Origin: Micrococcales bacterium
Lineage (GTDB): Bacteria > Actinomycetota > Actinomycetes > S36-B12 > UBA10799
DNA length: 64,000 nt
NCBI GenBank assembly: GCA_016703125.1
Contig: JADJCR010000003.1
Coordinates: 414,688-478,687, forward strand
Reading direction: 5' to 3'
Position 1 is the stretch's first letter. Each line of letters opens with the position of its first letter. Below, one piece after another: positions 20,196-29,742 of the stretch. The position numbers were made by a program, and so were the translations under genes. Below the pieces are notes generated by a model. The model was not told the DNA's origin, made no database searches, and saw only the letters and a program-made list of their open reading frames with translations.

Positions 20196-20650
20196 GCGTT
20201 GACGTCGTCAACCAGACGCAGGCAGAGATCGACCTGGGCTCGATCCAGGATCAGGCGCGCTTCCTCCTCGACCGGCTGCGCATCCACCCGGGTGCCGAAC
20301 TGAGTGTCGTCTTCGTCGATGTCGACACCATGACGGATCTGCACGTGCGGTGGATGGGCGAGCCGGGACCCACCGACGTGCTGAGTTTCCCCATGGACGA
20401 ACTCACGCCTCCCCGCGATGACGAGGAGCCCCCGGAGGGCCTTCTCGGCGACGTGGTCATTTGCCCGGAAGTCGCGCAGCGACAGGCCGTGCAGGCCGGG
20501 CACGAGGTGCGACTGGAGATCGGCGTGCTCCTCACCCACGGCATCCTCCACCTGCTGGGCTACGACCACGCCGAGGCCGACGAAGAGCGCCTGATGTTCG
20601 GCCTGCAGCGCCGGTTGCTCGGGGAGTGGCAGTCCGAGGGCGCGTCCTGA
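20192..20650 (+). CDS. ybeY: Endoribonuclease YbeY
   Basis: Zinc-dependent endoribonuclease needed for 16S rRNA 3'-end maturation and ribosome quality control. The 152-residue protein carries the metal-binding signature HGILHLLGYDH and the preceding segments PTDVLSFPMDE and LLGDVVICPEVA. The start overlaps the phoH stop by four bases, and the stop overlaps the next start by one. Confidence 0.96.
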   Translation: MSVDVVNQTQAEIDLGSIQDQARFLLDRLRIHPGAELSVVFVDVDTMTDLHVRWMGEPGPTDVLSFPMDELTPPRDDEEPPEGLLGDVVICPEVAQRQAVQAGHEVRLEIGVLLTHGILHLLGYDHAEADEERLMFGLQRRLLGEWQSEGAS

Positions 20651-21951
20651 TGGAGTACCGAGATATCGTCCTGCAGGTTCTGGCCGTGCTGCTGCTCGTG
20701 GGTCTGGCCGGACTGCTGGTAGCGGCCGAAGTCGCCATCACGCGGGTCTCCCGCCCACGTGCCGAGGAACTTGTGGAACTCGGGGTGCGCGGTGCCAAGG
20801 GGCTGCACATCGTGGTGGAGGATCGTCCCCGGTACGTCAACGTCCTGCTTTTCCTGCGGCTGGTGTGCACCACGACGGCGATCGGCCTCGCGACGCTGAT
20901 CGGCATGGAGACCGTCAGCGGTCCGCTGTGGTGGCAGATCGGGCTGGCGGTCCTGGTCATGGTCTTGGTCGGCTATGTCGTCACCGGCGTCGCGCCGCGC
21001 ACTCTGGCCCAGCAACACGTTGAACCGGTGGCCCTGGCCGCGTCCGGGCCGGCGCGGTTCCTGGCCGGGATGCTGGCGCCACTGACGTCCTTACTCATCC
21101 TCATCGGCAACGCCATCACGCCCGGCAAGGGGTACCGCGAGGGGCCGTTCGTCAGTCAGGCCGAACTGCGGGAACTCCTGGATCAGGCCAGCGCGAACTT
21201 CGTCATCGAGGACGAGGAGCGACAGATGCTGCACTCGGTCTTCGAACTCGGCGACACCCTGGTGCGGGAGGTGATGGTGCCCCGCACGGAGATGGTATGG
21301 ATCGAGAGCACGAAGTCCCTGCGCCAGGCGCTGTCGCTGGGGCTGCGCTCAGGCTTCAGCCGCATCCCGGTGATCGGGGAGAACCTCGATGACGTGGTCG
21401 GCGTGGTGTATCTCAAGGACGTGGCCCGGCGTTCGTTCGAGAACCGCAACTCCGAGCGCAGCGAGCGGGTCGACGCGGTGATGCGGCAGGCGCATTTCGC
21501 ACCCGACTCCAAACGTGCCGACGACCTGCTGCGGGACCTGCAGGCGGCGCGCGTGCACATGGCGATCGTCGTCGACGAGTACGGCGGCACTGCCGGGCTG
21601 GTCACCATCGAGGACATCCTCGAGGAGATCGTGGGGGAGATCGCCGACGAGTACGACACCGCAGAGACCCCCGACGTGGAGGAACTGGCGGGCGGGCGAT
21701 ACCGGATCAACGCGAGACTGCCGGTGGACGACCTGGCGGAACTGGTACCGGTTGCCGTGAGCAGCGGGGCCGACGAGGTGGACACCGTGGCGGGGCTGCT
21801 GGCGCGCCGGCTCGGGGTGGTTCCAATCCCCGGCACGCACGTGGACATCGACGGCTACCGGCTGACCGCGGAGCGGGCCGCCGGCCGCCGCAACCGGATC
21901 GGCACCATTCTGGTCGAGAGGCTGCCGGAACCGCAGGAGGACCGACGATGA
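20650..21951 (+). CDS. CNNM/CorC-type membrane protein with CBS domains (hemolysin-like)
   Basis: Membrane protein of the DUF21-CBS family, linked in other bacteria to magnesium and cobalt homeostasis. The 433-residue protein has an N-terminal DUF21 region with three to four helices (VLAVLLLVGLAGLLVAAEVA), two CBS domains around VPRTEMVWIES and VDEYGGTAGLVTIEDILEE, and a C-terminal CorC_HlyC domain. The name hemolysin is historical. It overlaps the downstream cdd-like gene by four bases. Confidence 0.9.
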   Translation: MEYRDIVLQVLAVLLLVGLAGLLVAAEVAITRVSRPRAEELVELGVRGAKGLHIVVEDRPRYVNVLLFLRLVCTTTAIGLATLIGMETVSGPLWWQIGLAVLVMVLVGYVVTGVAPRTLAQQHVEPVALAASGPARFLAGMLAPLTSLLILIGNAITPGKGYREGPFVSQAELRELLDQASANFVIEDEERQMLHSVFELGDTLVREVMVPRTEMVWIESTKSLRQALSLGLRSGFSRIPVIGENLDDVVGVVYLKDVARRSFENRNSERSERVDAVMRQAHFAPDSKRADDLLRDLQAARVHMAIVVDEYGGTAGLVTIEDILEEIVGEIADEYDTAETPDVEELAGGRYRINARLPVDDLAELVPVAVSSGADEVDTVAGLLARRLGVVPIPGTHVDIDGYRLTAERAAGRRNRIGTILVERLPEPQEDRR

Positions 21952-22268
21952 CCCCGGAGGACGAGAAGCTGGTGGCACTGGCCCGCGCGGCACGTGCCCG
22001 CATCCAGGCCGCGCAGGGCGCAGCGGTGCGTGATGACACCGGGCGCAGCTATGCCGGTGCCAGCGTCGCCCTGCCGTCGTTGCAGGTGAGTGCGCTCGAC
22101 CTCGCCGTGGCGCAGGCGGTCGCCGCCGGGGCCACCGGGCTCGAGGCCGCGGTGGTGGTGGGTGGAGACGCACCCGGACTCGACGGGGTGCGCGACCTCG
22201 GGGGCACCGCGGTGCCCGTCTGGCACTGCGCCGCCACCGGTGCGGTCGTGGAGGAGTTGTCGACATGA
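21948..22268 (+). CDS. Cytidine-deaminase-like protein without catalytic residues
   Basis: A 106-residue protein in the place where actinobacteria carry a gene annotated as cytidine deaminase, between the CorC-type gene and era. The fold-like segments GRSYAGASVALPSL and VSALDLAVAQAVAAGA resemble the family, but the zinc and catalytic signatures (HAE and PCxxC) are absent and only one cysteine is present. An enzymatic role is therefore unlikely. It overlaps its neighbours by four bases on both sides, so it is translated as part of the operon. Confidence 0.75.
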   Translation: MTPEDEKLVALARAARARIQAAQGAAVRDDTGRSYAGASVALPSLQVSALDLAVAQAVAAGATGLEAAVVVGGDAPGLDGVRDLGGTAVPVWHCAATGAVVEELST

Positions 22269-23173
22269 GCAGGTGCGGTTTCGCGGCCATCATCGGGCGG
22301 CCCAACGTGGGCAAGTCCACCCTGACCAACGCGCTGGTGGGTCATCGCGTGGCGATCACGTCGTCCCGGCCGCAGACCACCCGCCACACCATCCGGGGCA
22401 TGTTGAACATCGGTGAGGACCAAGTGATCCTCGTCGACACCCCCGGGATCCACCGGCCCCGGACCCTGCTGGGCCGCCGGCTCAACGATCTGGTCCTGGG
22501 CACCCTGACCGAGGTGGACGTGGTGGTGGTGTGCCTGCCCGCCGACCAGCGGATCGGCCCGGGTGACCGCTTCATCGCCGAGCGCCTGCAGGACCTGCGG
22601 CAGCAGAAGATCCTGCTCGCACTGACGAAGGCCGACGCCGTGCGTCCCGACATGGTGGCGCAACGCCTGCTGGAGGCGGACGCGTTCACCAGCGAACTCG
22701 GCCTGGAGATCGCCCACTTCGTCCCCGTCAGCGCCCTCGACGGGGCCAATGTCGCGGAACTGGCCGGGGTGCTCGCCGCCATGATGCCCGAGGGTCCGCA
22801 CCTTTTCGGCGACGAGATCAGCGACCAGCCGGAGCGGGTGGTCGTGGCCGAGATGATCCGGGAGGCAGCCCTCGAACGGCTGCACGACGAACTGCCGCAC
22901 TCGCTGGCTGTTGACATCGACGAGATGGGCCTGCGCGAGGGGCGGGCCGCGGACGACCCGCTGATGGACATCTACGCGACGATGTACGTGGAGCGCGACA
23001 GCCAGAAACCCATCGTGCTCGGCCGGCGCGGGCTGCAACTCAAGCAGATCGGAGCGCAGGCCCGCACCAAGATCGAGGCGCTGCTGGGCACCCGGGTGTA
23101 CCTCGACCTGCACGTCAAGGTGGCCAAGGACTGGCAGAACAACCCGGGGCAGTTACGCCGGCTGGGTTTCTGA
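22265..23173 (+). CDS. era: GTPase Era
   Basis: GTPase that binds the 16S rRNA 3' end and promotes 30S assembly. The 302-residue protein has G1 GRPNVGKSTL, the switch region RPQTTRHTIRG, G3 DTPGI, G4 TKAD, and a C-terminal KH domain (LKQIGAQARTKIEALLG) ending with the typical VKVAKDWQNN. Its 3' end overlaps the convergent AI-2E-type transporter gene by 21 nt. Confidence 0.97.
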   Translation: MSRCGFAAIIGRPNVGKSTLTNALVGHRVAITSSRPQTTRHTIRGMLNIGEDQVILVDTPGIHRPRTLLGRRLNDLVLGTLTEVDVVVVCLPADQRIGPGDRFIAERLQDLRQQKILLALTKADAVRPDMVAQRLLEADAFTSELGLEIAHFVPVSALDGANVAELAGVLAAMMPEGPHLFGDEISDQPERVVVAEMIREAALERLHDELPHSLAVDIDEMGLREGRAADDPLMDIYATMYVERDSQKPIVLGRRGLQLKQIGAQARTKIEALLGTRVYLDLHVKVAKDWQNNPGQLRRLGF

Positions 23174-24277
23174 CTCTTCGTCGTCCTCGAGTTCGGGGAT
23201 GAGTTCGTAGCGACGGGTGTACACCTGGGCGAAGGCCAGGACGGCAGCGGCCACGGGGATCCCGATCAAGGCACCGATCGGCCCGAACAGTGCCGCACCG
23301 GCGATCACCGAACCGAACGCCACCGCCGGATGGATGTCCATCGTGCGGGCGCTGATCCGCGGGGCGAAGTAGTAGTTCTCGATCTGCTGGTACACGGTCG
23401 CGAAGATGATGACCCACACGGCGTCGAGCGGCTGGTCGGACAGCACCGCGATCAGCCCGGGCAGGGCCACCGCCAGGTACGTGCCCACCGTGGGGATGAA
23501 CTGGCTGATCAAGCCCATCCACAGCGCCAGTGGCAGCCAGTAGTCCAGGCCGATGATGATGAAGAAGAGCCCGGAGAACAGTGCCGAGATGCCGGCCAGA
23601 CCGAGCCGGGAGATCACGAACCCGCCGGCCTTGTCCGTGGCGATCTGCCACACGTCGTGGAAGACGGCCTGCTGCTTGGTGGGCAGCAGGGACGCCACAT
23701 GCTTGCGCAGCCGCGGTCCGTCGGCGGCGAAGTAGAACGCGAACAGCAGCAGCGTGAAGCCCTGGAAGACGACCCCGATCGCCGAGCTCAGCACCCCGAG
23801 CACACCGCCGGCGGCTTGGCTGGCGAACTTGCCCACGGTCTGCGGCGTGAGGTTCAGTTGATTCTTGATGGTCGCCGGGTCGAGACCGAGGTTGAACCGG
23901 GCGTTGAGCCAATCGATGACGTTCTGCACGATCGACGGGGCGGCCTGTACCAGCGACGTGATCTGGGAGGCGAACAACTGGCCGAAGGCGACGAAGAACA
24001 CCGCGGCGAACACCCCCAGCATGATGAACACGAACATCGTGCCCAGTCCGCGCGGCCACCCCCAGCTGTCGTGTAGGCGGGTGACGATGGGGTCGATCGC
24101 CAGGCCCAGCAGCCATGCCAGCAGCAACAAGAAGAGGAAGTCCCCCAGGGCCTTCCACGCCCACAGGAACACCATGAACACCGCCAGCAGGACGATCACG
24201 CCCAGAGCCGAGCGCCGGACCCAGCCCGGATCGAGCCGGACCTGCACCGTCGGCACCTTGTCGTCGTGTTCAGCCAC
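23153..24277 (-). CDS. AI-2E family transporter (TqsA/PerM-like)
   Basis: Polytopic membrane protein of a family with varied proposed substrates, including AI-2 export and Na+/H+ exchange; the substrate is not predictable here. About eight helices: two at the N-terminus (LGVIVLLAVFMVFLWAWKAL), a central soluble or amphipathic region, and a C-terminal block with the family signature PTVGTYLAVALPGL and GPIGALIGIPVAAA. The acidic tail ends DDEESETQPA. The start is GTG 24277; the frame is open further upstream without similarity. Confidence 0.87.
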   Translation of the reverse strand: MAEHDDKVPTVQVRLDPGWVRRSALGVIVLLAVFMVFLWAWKALGDFLFLLLLAWLLGLAIDPIVTRLHDSWGWPRGLGTMFVFIMLGVFAAVFFVAFGQLFASQITSLVQAAPSIVQNVIDWLNARFNLGLDPATIKNQLNLTPQTVGKFASQAAGGVLGVLSSAIGVVFQGFTLLLFAFYFAADGPRLRKHVASLLPTKQQAVFHDVWQIATDKAGGFVISRLGLAGISALFSGLFFIIIGLDYWLPLALWMGLISQFIPTVGTYLAVALPGLIAVLSDQPLDAVWVIIFATVYQQIENYYFAPRISARTMDIHPAVAFGSVIAGAALFGPIGALIGIPVAAAVLAFAQVYTRRYELIPELEDDEESETQPA

Positions 24278-24334
24278 GAGCCCCACCGTACCCACGCTGC
24301 ACACGATTGCGGTGGTGGCGCGGCACAATGAAGC

Positions 24335-25120
24335 GTGGCCACCCGCATCGAGGACGTTGCCGTGGTGCTGCGTGCCTACCCGCTGGGGGAGGCAGATCGC
24401 ATCCTCAGCCTGCTCACCGAGGAGAACGGCGTGGTGCGGGCCGTGGCCAAGGGCGTCCGCAAGCCGTCGTCGCGGTTCGGGTCCCGCTTGCAGCCGCTGA
24501 ACCACGTGCACGTCGTGATGTACGCCGGGCGCAGCCTTGCCACGATCAGCGCGGTGGATTCGGTGCGGTTGTACGGGTCGCTGATCGCCGGGGACTACGT
24601 CCGCTGGTCGGCAGGGCATGTCCTGGCCGAGGCGACCGAACGGCTGGTCAGTGAGGAGATGGAGCCGGCGAGGCCGCAGTACCGGTTGCTGATCAGCGGG
24701 CTGGCCGCCCTGGCCGATCAGCAGCGCGACCCGCGGTTGGTCATCGATGCGTTCCTCCTGCGCTCGCTGGCGACCGGGGGCTGGGCGCCGAGTTTCTCGG
24801 ATTGCGCCCAGTGCGGTGCCCAGGGCCCGCACCCGTGGATCCACCTGGCCTCCGGCGGTTCGGTGTGCCAGGACTGCCGGCCCGCCGGCGCGGTGTCGAT
24901 CAGCCCGGCGACGTGCGCCTTGCTGGGAGCGCTGCTCAGCGGTGACTGGGACCTGGCCGGGCGGGCGGGAACGACAGCCCGGCGGGCGGCGTCCGGCGTG
25001 GTGGCCGCGTACCTGCAACTGCACCTCGAGCGGGATCTGCGGTCGTTGCCCATCGCAGACAAGGCATGGTTGTCGGAACTGTCCGTGAAGCTCACCGCAG
25101 AACAGGATGTCGTCGCGTGA
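24335..25120 (+). CDS. recO: DNA repair protein RecO
   Basis: Mediator that helps RecA load on SSB-coated DNA in the RecFOR pathway. The 261-residue protein has the N-terminal OB fold (VVLRAYPLGEADRILSLLT, KGVRKPSSRFGSRLQP) and a C-terminal helical domain with a zinc site made of CAQCG and CQDC. The start is GTG 24335. Its stop overlaps the uppS start by four bases; this pairing is usual in actinobacteria. Confidence 0.95.
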   Translation: MATRIEDVAVVLRAYPLGEADRILSLLTEENGVVRAVAKGVRKPSSRFGSRLQPLNHVHVVMYAGRSLATISAVDSVRLYGSLIAGDYVRWSAGHVLAEATERLVSEEMEPARPQYRLLISGLAALADQQRDPRLVIDAFLLRSLATGGWAPSFSDCAQCGAQGPHPWIHLASGGSVCQDCRPAGAVSISPATCALLGALLSGDWDLAGRAGTTARRAASGVVAAYLQLHLERDLRSLPIADKAWLSELSVKLTAEQDVVA

Positions 25121-25884
25121 AGATCCCGCCCCCGCACGCCAGTGGTGCCACGCCGCCGCCGCTGACCCCCGATCAGATCCCGCAGCACGTCTCGTTGGTG
25201 ATGGACGGCAACGGCCGCTGGGCGCAGCAGCGCGGGTTGCCGCGTACGGCGGGGCACGAGGCGGGGGAGGCGAGTCTGCTGGACTGCGTGCACGGCGCGC
25301 TGGAGTTGGGCATCCCGTGGTTGTCCGCCTATGCGTTCTCCACGGAGAACTGGAAGCGGTCGCCGGAGGAGGTGCGCTTCCTCATGGGTTTCAACCGCGA
25401 CGTCATCGCGCGCCGGCGCGACGAGATGAACGAGATGGGCGTGCGGGTGCGCTGGGCTGGCCGCCGGCCGAGACTGTGGCGCAGCGTGATCCGGGAACTG
25501 GAGATCTCCGAGCAGATGACGGCCCACAACGACCGGCTCACGCTCACCATGTGCGTCAACTACGGCGGCCGGGCCGAGATCGCCGACGCGGCGGCGGCAA
25601 TCGCCCGCGATGCCCGCGCCGGGCGGCTGGATCCCGACCGGATCACCGAGAGGACCGTGGCCAGGTACATGTACCAGCCGGCGATGCCGGACGTCGACCT
25701 GTTCGTGCGCAGCAGCGGCGAGCAGCGCACCAGCAACTTCCTGGTCTGGCAGTCGGCCTACGCCGAGATGGTGTTCGTGGACGCGCTGTGGCCCGACTTC
25801 GACCGCCGGCACCTGTGGTACGCCTGCGAGGTCTACGCCGCGCGTGAGCGCCGGTACGGTGGCGTCCCCCGGCCCCCGGCCTGA
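25117..25884 (+). CDS. uppS: Isoprenyl transferase (undecaprenyl/decaprenyl diphosphate synthase type)
   Basis: cis-Prenyltransferase that makes the polyprenyl carrier lipid for cell-wall synthesis. The 255-residue protein has the catalytic opening VSLVMDGNGRWAQQRGL, the segment AYAFSTENWKRS, NYGGRAEI, and the C-terminal PDVDLFVRSSGEQRTSNFL. The start is GTG 25117, overlapping the recO stop. The exact chain length cannot be told from the sequence. Confidence 0.95.
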   Translation: MKIPPPHASGATPPPLTPDQIPQHVSLVMDGNGRWAQQRGLPRTAGHEAGEASLLDCVHGALELGIPWLSAYAFSTENWKRSPEEVRFLMGFNRDVIARRRDEMNEMGVRVRWAGRRPRLWRSVIRELEISEQMTAHNDRLTLTMCVNYGGRAEIADAAAAIARDARAGRLDPDRITERTVARYMYQPAMPDVDLFVRSSGEQRTSNFLVWQSAYAEMVFVDALWPDFDRRHLWYACEVYAARERRYGGVPRPPA

Positions 25885-25888
25885 GGCC

Positions 25889-26742
25889 TCACCCCGGACG
25901 GTCGCTGCTGCTGGGGGTGACCAAGGGGCAGTCCTGGTGGTCGGCCACCTGTGCGGCAGTGTCGAGCAAGCCCTGGAGCAGGTCGTCCTCGGGGGCCGAC
26001 TCGGTGAGGGTGTCGACGGGTATAGGTGTGGTCTGGCTGCCGGCGGCCGCCCGGCGCACCGCGGGCTCGGCGTCGAGGGTGAAATACAGCGCGTCCACCG
26101 GGTCGCGCTGTGGGTCCCAGGAGATCAGCGGCACCTGGTCGAAGGCGTAGGCACGGGCGAAGTACGTCAGCACCGGTGCCTCGACCACCAGCGTCGCTAT
26201 GCGGCAGGGGTTCAACTCCTCCTGCAGTCGCTGATCCACCTGCAGCGACTCGTTGCGCACGGAGAACGCCCGCAACCCGTAGAACTGGTAGGCCTCGAAC
26301 GGGGTGGGGCTCACCTCGCTCATGGCCTTGCCGAGGGTCTCGGCCATCGTCGCCACGTTGACCGGGTCGAACCAGACATAGGGTCCTTGACCTCGGGGTC
26401 GCGGGGGCTGGCGATCCGGCTGACGTCGTCGGTGAGGTCCACAGCCTGTTCCTCGGGCAGGTCGCGCACGGCTGCGTCGACCCGCGCGTCGAGGCCCGGG
26501 ACGTACACGAACAGGTCGGCGTCGCTCGTGGCGACCTCGTCGGCATCGATGCGTTCGACCTGCGCGCCGTCGCCGCCGACCTGTTCGGCCAGCCACGCTG
26601 ACGGGAAATCGACGGCTGCCACCCGCAGCGCGGGGGGAACCCCGGCGGATGCTGTGGGATCTGCACCGTCAGCCACTCCCCGGGTGCATCCGGCCAGCGC
26701 GAGGGCGGCCACCAGGCCTGCCACCAGGGGCGCGGGCCTCAT
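25889..26742 (-). CDS. Metal-binding ABC-type lipoprotein (ZnuA-like), frameshifted as sequenced
   Basis: Substrate-binding lipoprotein of the zinc/manganese cluster A-I type. The N-terminal half has a lipobox (ALALAGC) and continues to PRDPEVKDP; the C-terminal half resumes in another frame with YVWFDPVNVATMAETLGKA. One C is missing near 26383 (gaccctatg for gacccctatg), which restores the junction DPYVWFDP. The usual His of the PHVWLDP motif is Tyr here. No permease or ATPase gene is nearby, so the transporter partners must be elsewhere or absent. ATG 26742 overlaps the upstream stop. Confidence 0.72.
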
Positions 26743-27050
26743 CCCCGGCCGGAGGCGCGCAGTGCGGCCGCGCCGAAGACCAGACCCACCGTGACCACGC
26801 GCATGATCCGGGAGCCGCCGGGCAGGACCGGCCAGGACAGGGCCACCAGCCACAGCAGGAACAGCCCGAGGATCACCAGCAGGATGCTGCCGATCGCCGG
26901 CGGTAGCAGCAGGCCGGCGACGAGCAGGGCCGCCATACCGATCACGACGAGCGCGCGGGGAACCCGGTTGAGCGTCTGCAGGGGGCCGCGGCTGAGGTCC
27001 TCGAAGCGGGTGCGGGCGTCCGAGGGGGGCTGGGGACGGCTGTGGCTCAT
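26739..27050 (-). CDS. Small membrane protein (DUF6703-like)
   Basis: A 103-residue protein with a polar head (RPQPPSDARTRFEDLSRG), two or three hydrophobic helices (VVIGMAALLVAGLLLPP, GSILLVILGLFLLWLVALSW) and a short basic tail. It resembles small actinobacterial membrane proteins found next to glyS. No function is known. It is co-transcribed with the metal-binding lipoprotein (ATGA overlap) and divergent from glyS, with 88 bp between them. Confidence 0.65.
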   Translation of the reverse strand: MSHSRPQPPSDARTRFEDLSRGPLQTLNRVPRALVVIGMAALLVAGLLLPPAIGSILLVILGLFLLWLVALSWPVLPGGSRIMRVVTVGLVFGAAALRASGRG

Positions 27051-27138
27051 GCGTCCATGGTCGCGCACGACTGCGCGCGGACTGCAGGTAGGGAGTGTGC
27101 GGACCGGGCCGGTGGGGCCCCTCGGTAGCCTGGAATGC

Positions 27139-28520
27139 GTGCCTATCGATCGTGTGGATTCCGTCGTCAACCTCAGCAAGCGCCGCGGGTTCGTGTTCCC
27201 GTCCTCGGAGATCTACGGGGGCACGCGCTCGGCCTGGGACTACGGTCCGCTCGGCGTGGAGCTGAAGGAGAACATCCGCCGTCAGTGGTGGCAGTCGGTC
27301 GTGCGCGGTCGCGACGACGTCGTCGGCCTGGACTCCTCGGTGATCCTCGCTCCGCAGGTGTGGGAGGCGTCGGGTCATACCCAGGCCTTCGTGGATCCGC
27401 TGACCGAGTGCAAGAAGTGCCACAAGCGCTGGCGGGCCGACCAGTTGATCGAGGCGGACGAGGAGAAGCACGGACGCCCCCCGGAGAACGGACTCGGCGA
27501 CATCGTGTGCACCAACTGCGGCACGCGTGGCGAGTTCACCGAGCCCGCGACTTCAACGGCATGCTGCGCACCATGGTCGGCCCGGTGGAGGACGCTGGAG
27601 CCCTGCACTTCCTGCGCCCCGAAACGGCCCAGGGGATCTTCGTGAACTACCTCAACGTCCTGAACACCTCCCGGCGAAAGCCCCCGTTCGGCATCGGCCA
27701 GACCGGCAAGTCCTTCCGCAACGAGATCACGCCGGGCAACTTCATCTTCCGCACCCGTGAGTTCGAGCAGATGGAGATGGAGTTCTTCGTGCAGCCGGGC
27801 ACGGACGAGGACTGGCATGAGTACTGGTTGCAGAACCGGTGGGACTGGTACACCGATCTCGGGATCGACCCGCAGAACCTGCGCTTCTTCGAGCACCCCC
27901 AGGAGGCGCTGTCGCACTACTCGAAGCGCACTGTGGACATCGAGTACCGCTTCCGGTTCGCCGGTTCTGAATGGGCTGAACTGGAGGGCATCGCCAACCG
28001 GACCGACTTCGACCTGCGGACGCACTCCGAGCACTCCGGCACGGACCTGACCTACTTCGACCAGGCCACCGGCGAGCGCTACGTCCCCTACGTGATCGAG
28101 CCCGCCGCCGGGTTGACCCGCTGCGTGCTGGCCTTCCTGCTCGACGCGTACGCCGAGGACGAGGCGCCGAACACCAAGGGCGGCGTGGACAAGCGCACGG
28201 TGCTCCGGTTCGACCCGCGGCTGGCTCCGGTCAAGGCCGCGGTGCTGCCACTGAGCCGGCATGCCGACCTGTCGCCGAAGGCCCGCGACCTCGCCGCGGC
28301 GCTGCGCAGGCGGTGGAACGTCGACTTCGACGACGCGGGGCAGATCGGCCGCCGGTACCGGCGGCAGGACGAGATCGGCACGCCGTACTGCGTCACGGTC
28401 GACTTCGACACACTGGAGGACGAGGCCGTCACCGTGCGCGAGCGGGACAGCATGGTCCAGGAGCGCATCGGCATCGATGCGGTGGAGTCGTGGCTGGCGC
28501 AACGCCTGCCGGCGTGCTGA
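27139..28520 (+). CDS. glyS: Glycyl-tRNA synthetase (dimeric type), one-base deletion as sequenced
   Basis: Class II synthetase of the alpha2 type, with about 460 residues. The N-terminal part from GTG 27139 has RRGFVFPSSEIYGG, WDYGPLGVELKENIRRQWW and a zinc-type pair CKKC...CTNCG; the rest, in another frame, has DFNGMLRTMVGP, RPETAQGIFVNY, IGKSFRNEITPGNF-like core motifs and the anticodon-binding domain. The frames join if one C is restored at about 27547 (gagcccgcgac should read gagccccgcgac, giving EPRDFNG). The gene is essential, so an error is far more likely than inactivation. It overlaps dus. Confidence 0.93.
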
Positions 28521-29653
28521 GCGTCGCCGGCACGACGCTGGCCGCCCCGGTGGTGCTGGCGCCGATGGCCGGCATCACCAACCGCGCCTTCCGCCGCCTG
28601 TGCCGGGAGTACGGCGCGGGCCTGTACGTCAGCGAGATGGTCACGTCCCGCGCCCTGCTGGAACGCAACGCCGAGACCCTGGCGATGTGCAGCTTCGACG
28701 ACGAGGAGTCGCCGCGCTCGATCCAGCTCTACGGGGTGGACCCGGACGTGATGGCCGCGGCGGTGCGGATGGTCGCCGAGGACGACATGGCCGACCACAT
28801 CGACCTCAACATGGGATGCCCGGTCCCCAAGGTCACGCGCAAGGGCGGGGGAGCGGCGCTGCCGTGGAAACTCGACCTGTTCGCCGCGATCGTGCGGGCA
28901 GCGGTTCGCCACGCCGATGGCCGCCCGGTCACGGTCAAGATGCGCATGGGCATCGACGACGACCACCTCACCTACCGCGACGCGGCTCGCATCGCAGCCG
29001 ATGAGGGTGTGCACTGGGTCGCCCTGCACGCCCGGACCGCTCAGCAGATGTACTCCGGGCAGGCGCAGTGGGACGCCGTCGCGAAGCTTGGTGCAGGACC
29101 TCGCGCCGCTTCCGGTACTGGGCAACGGCGACATCTGGACCGCCCAGGACGCGGTCGAGATGATGGCAACGACGGGGTGCGCCGGCGTGGTCATCGGCCG
29201 GGGCTGCCTGGGCCGGCCCTGGTTGTTCGGGCAGTTGGCGCACCGGCTCGCGGGAGCTGCGGCCGTACCGGATCCGACGGTGTCGCAGGTGTGCGACGTA
29301 CTCCGCAGGCACGCGGGACTGCTGGTGGAGAACTTCGGCGAGCACAAAGGCTGCCAGGAGATCCGCAAGCACATCGCGTGGTACTTCAAGGGCTACGCGG
29401 TGCGCCAGCACCTTCCGACTGGACCTGGCACACGTGAGTTCGCTGACCGAACTCGACGATCTCCTCGGCATGGTCGCCGAACGCGGACCCGGAACAGGTG
29501 CCACCGCCGGACGTGCTCTCCGGCCCGCGCGGACGGACCTCGCGGCTCAAGCAGGTGGCGCTGCCCGAGGGGTGGCTGGACAGTCGCAGCACCGGCGATC
29601 GAGGAACGCGAAGTGGTGGCCGGGGCCCGGAACTGGCGGTGAGCGGCGGCTGA
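28514..29653 (+). CDS. dus: tRNA-dihydrouridine synthase, three one-base insertions as sequenced
   Basis: FMN enzyme that reduces uridines in tRNA D-loops. GTG 28514 overlaps the glyS stop. Seen are VLAPMAGITNRAFRRLC, NMGCPVPKVTRKGGGAA with the catalytic Cys, and LHARTAQQMYSGQAQWD. The frame then shifts near 29095 (extra G; VQDLAPLPVLGNGDIW resumes), near 29411 (extra C; FRLDLAHVSSLTELDD resumes) and near 29488 (extra G; VALPEGWLDSR resumes). The three insertions together restore the first frame, which ends at TGA 29651-29653. I infer sequencing errors. Confidence 0.87.
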
Positions 29654-29742
29654 GGGTCTGGCGGCGCGGTTTGTCCACACGCGAACAGACTCATACACAA
29701 CCTTGAGGCCCGATCCGCGCCGCGTCTGCCACACTTGAGCAC

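Noticed and set aside
28514..29653. Programmed frameshifting in dus
   Set aside because: Three separate +1 shifts in one gene, each at an ordinary short run and without stimulatory structure, fit sequence error better.
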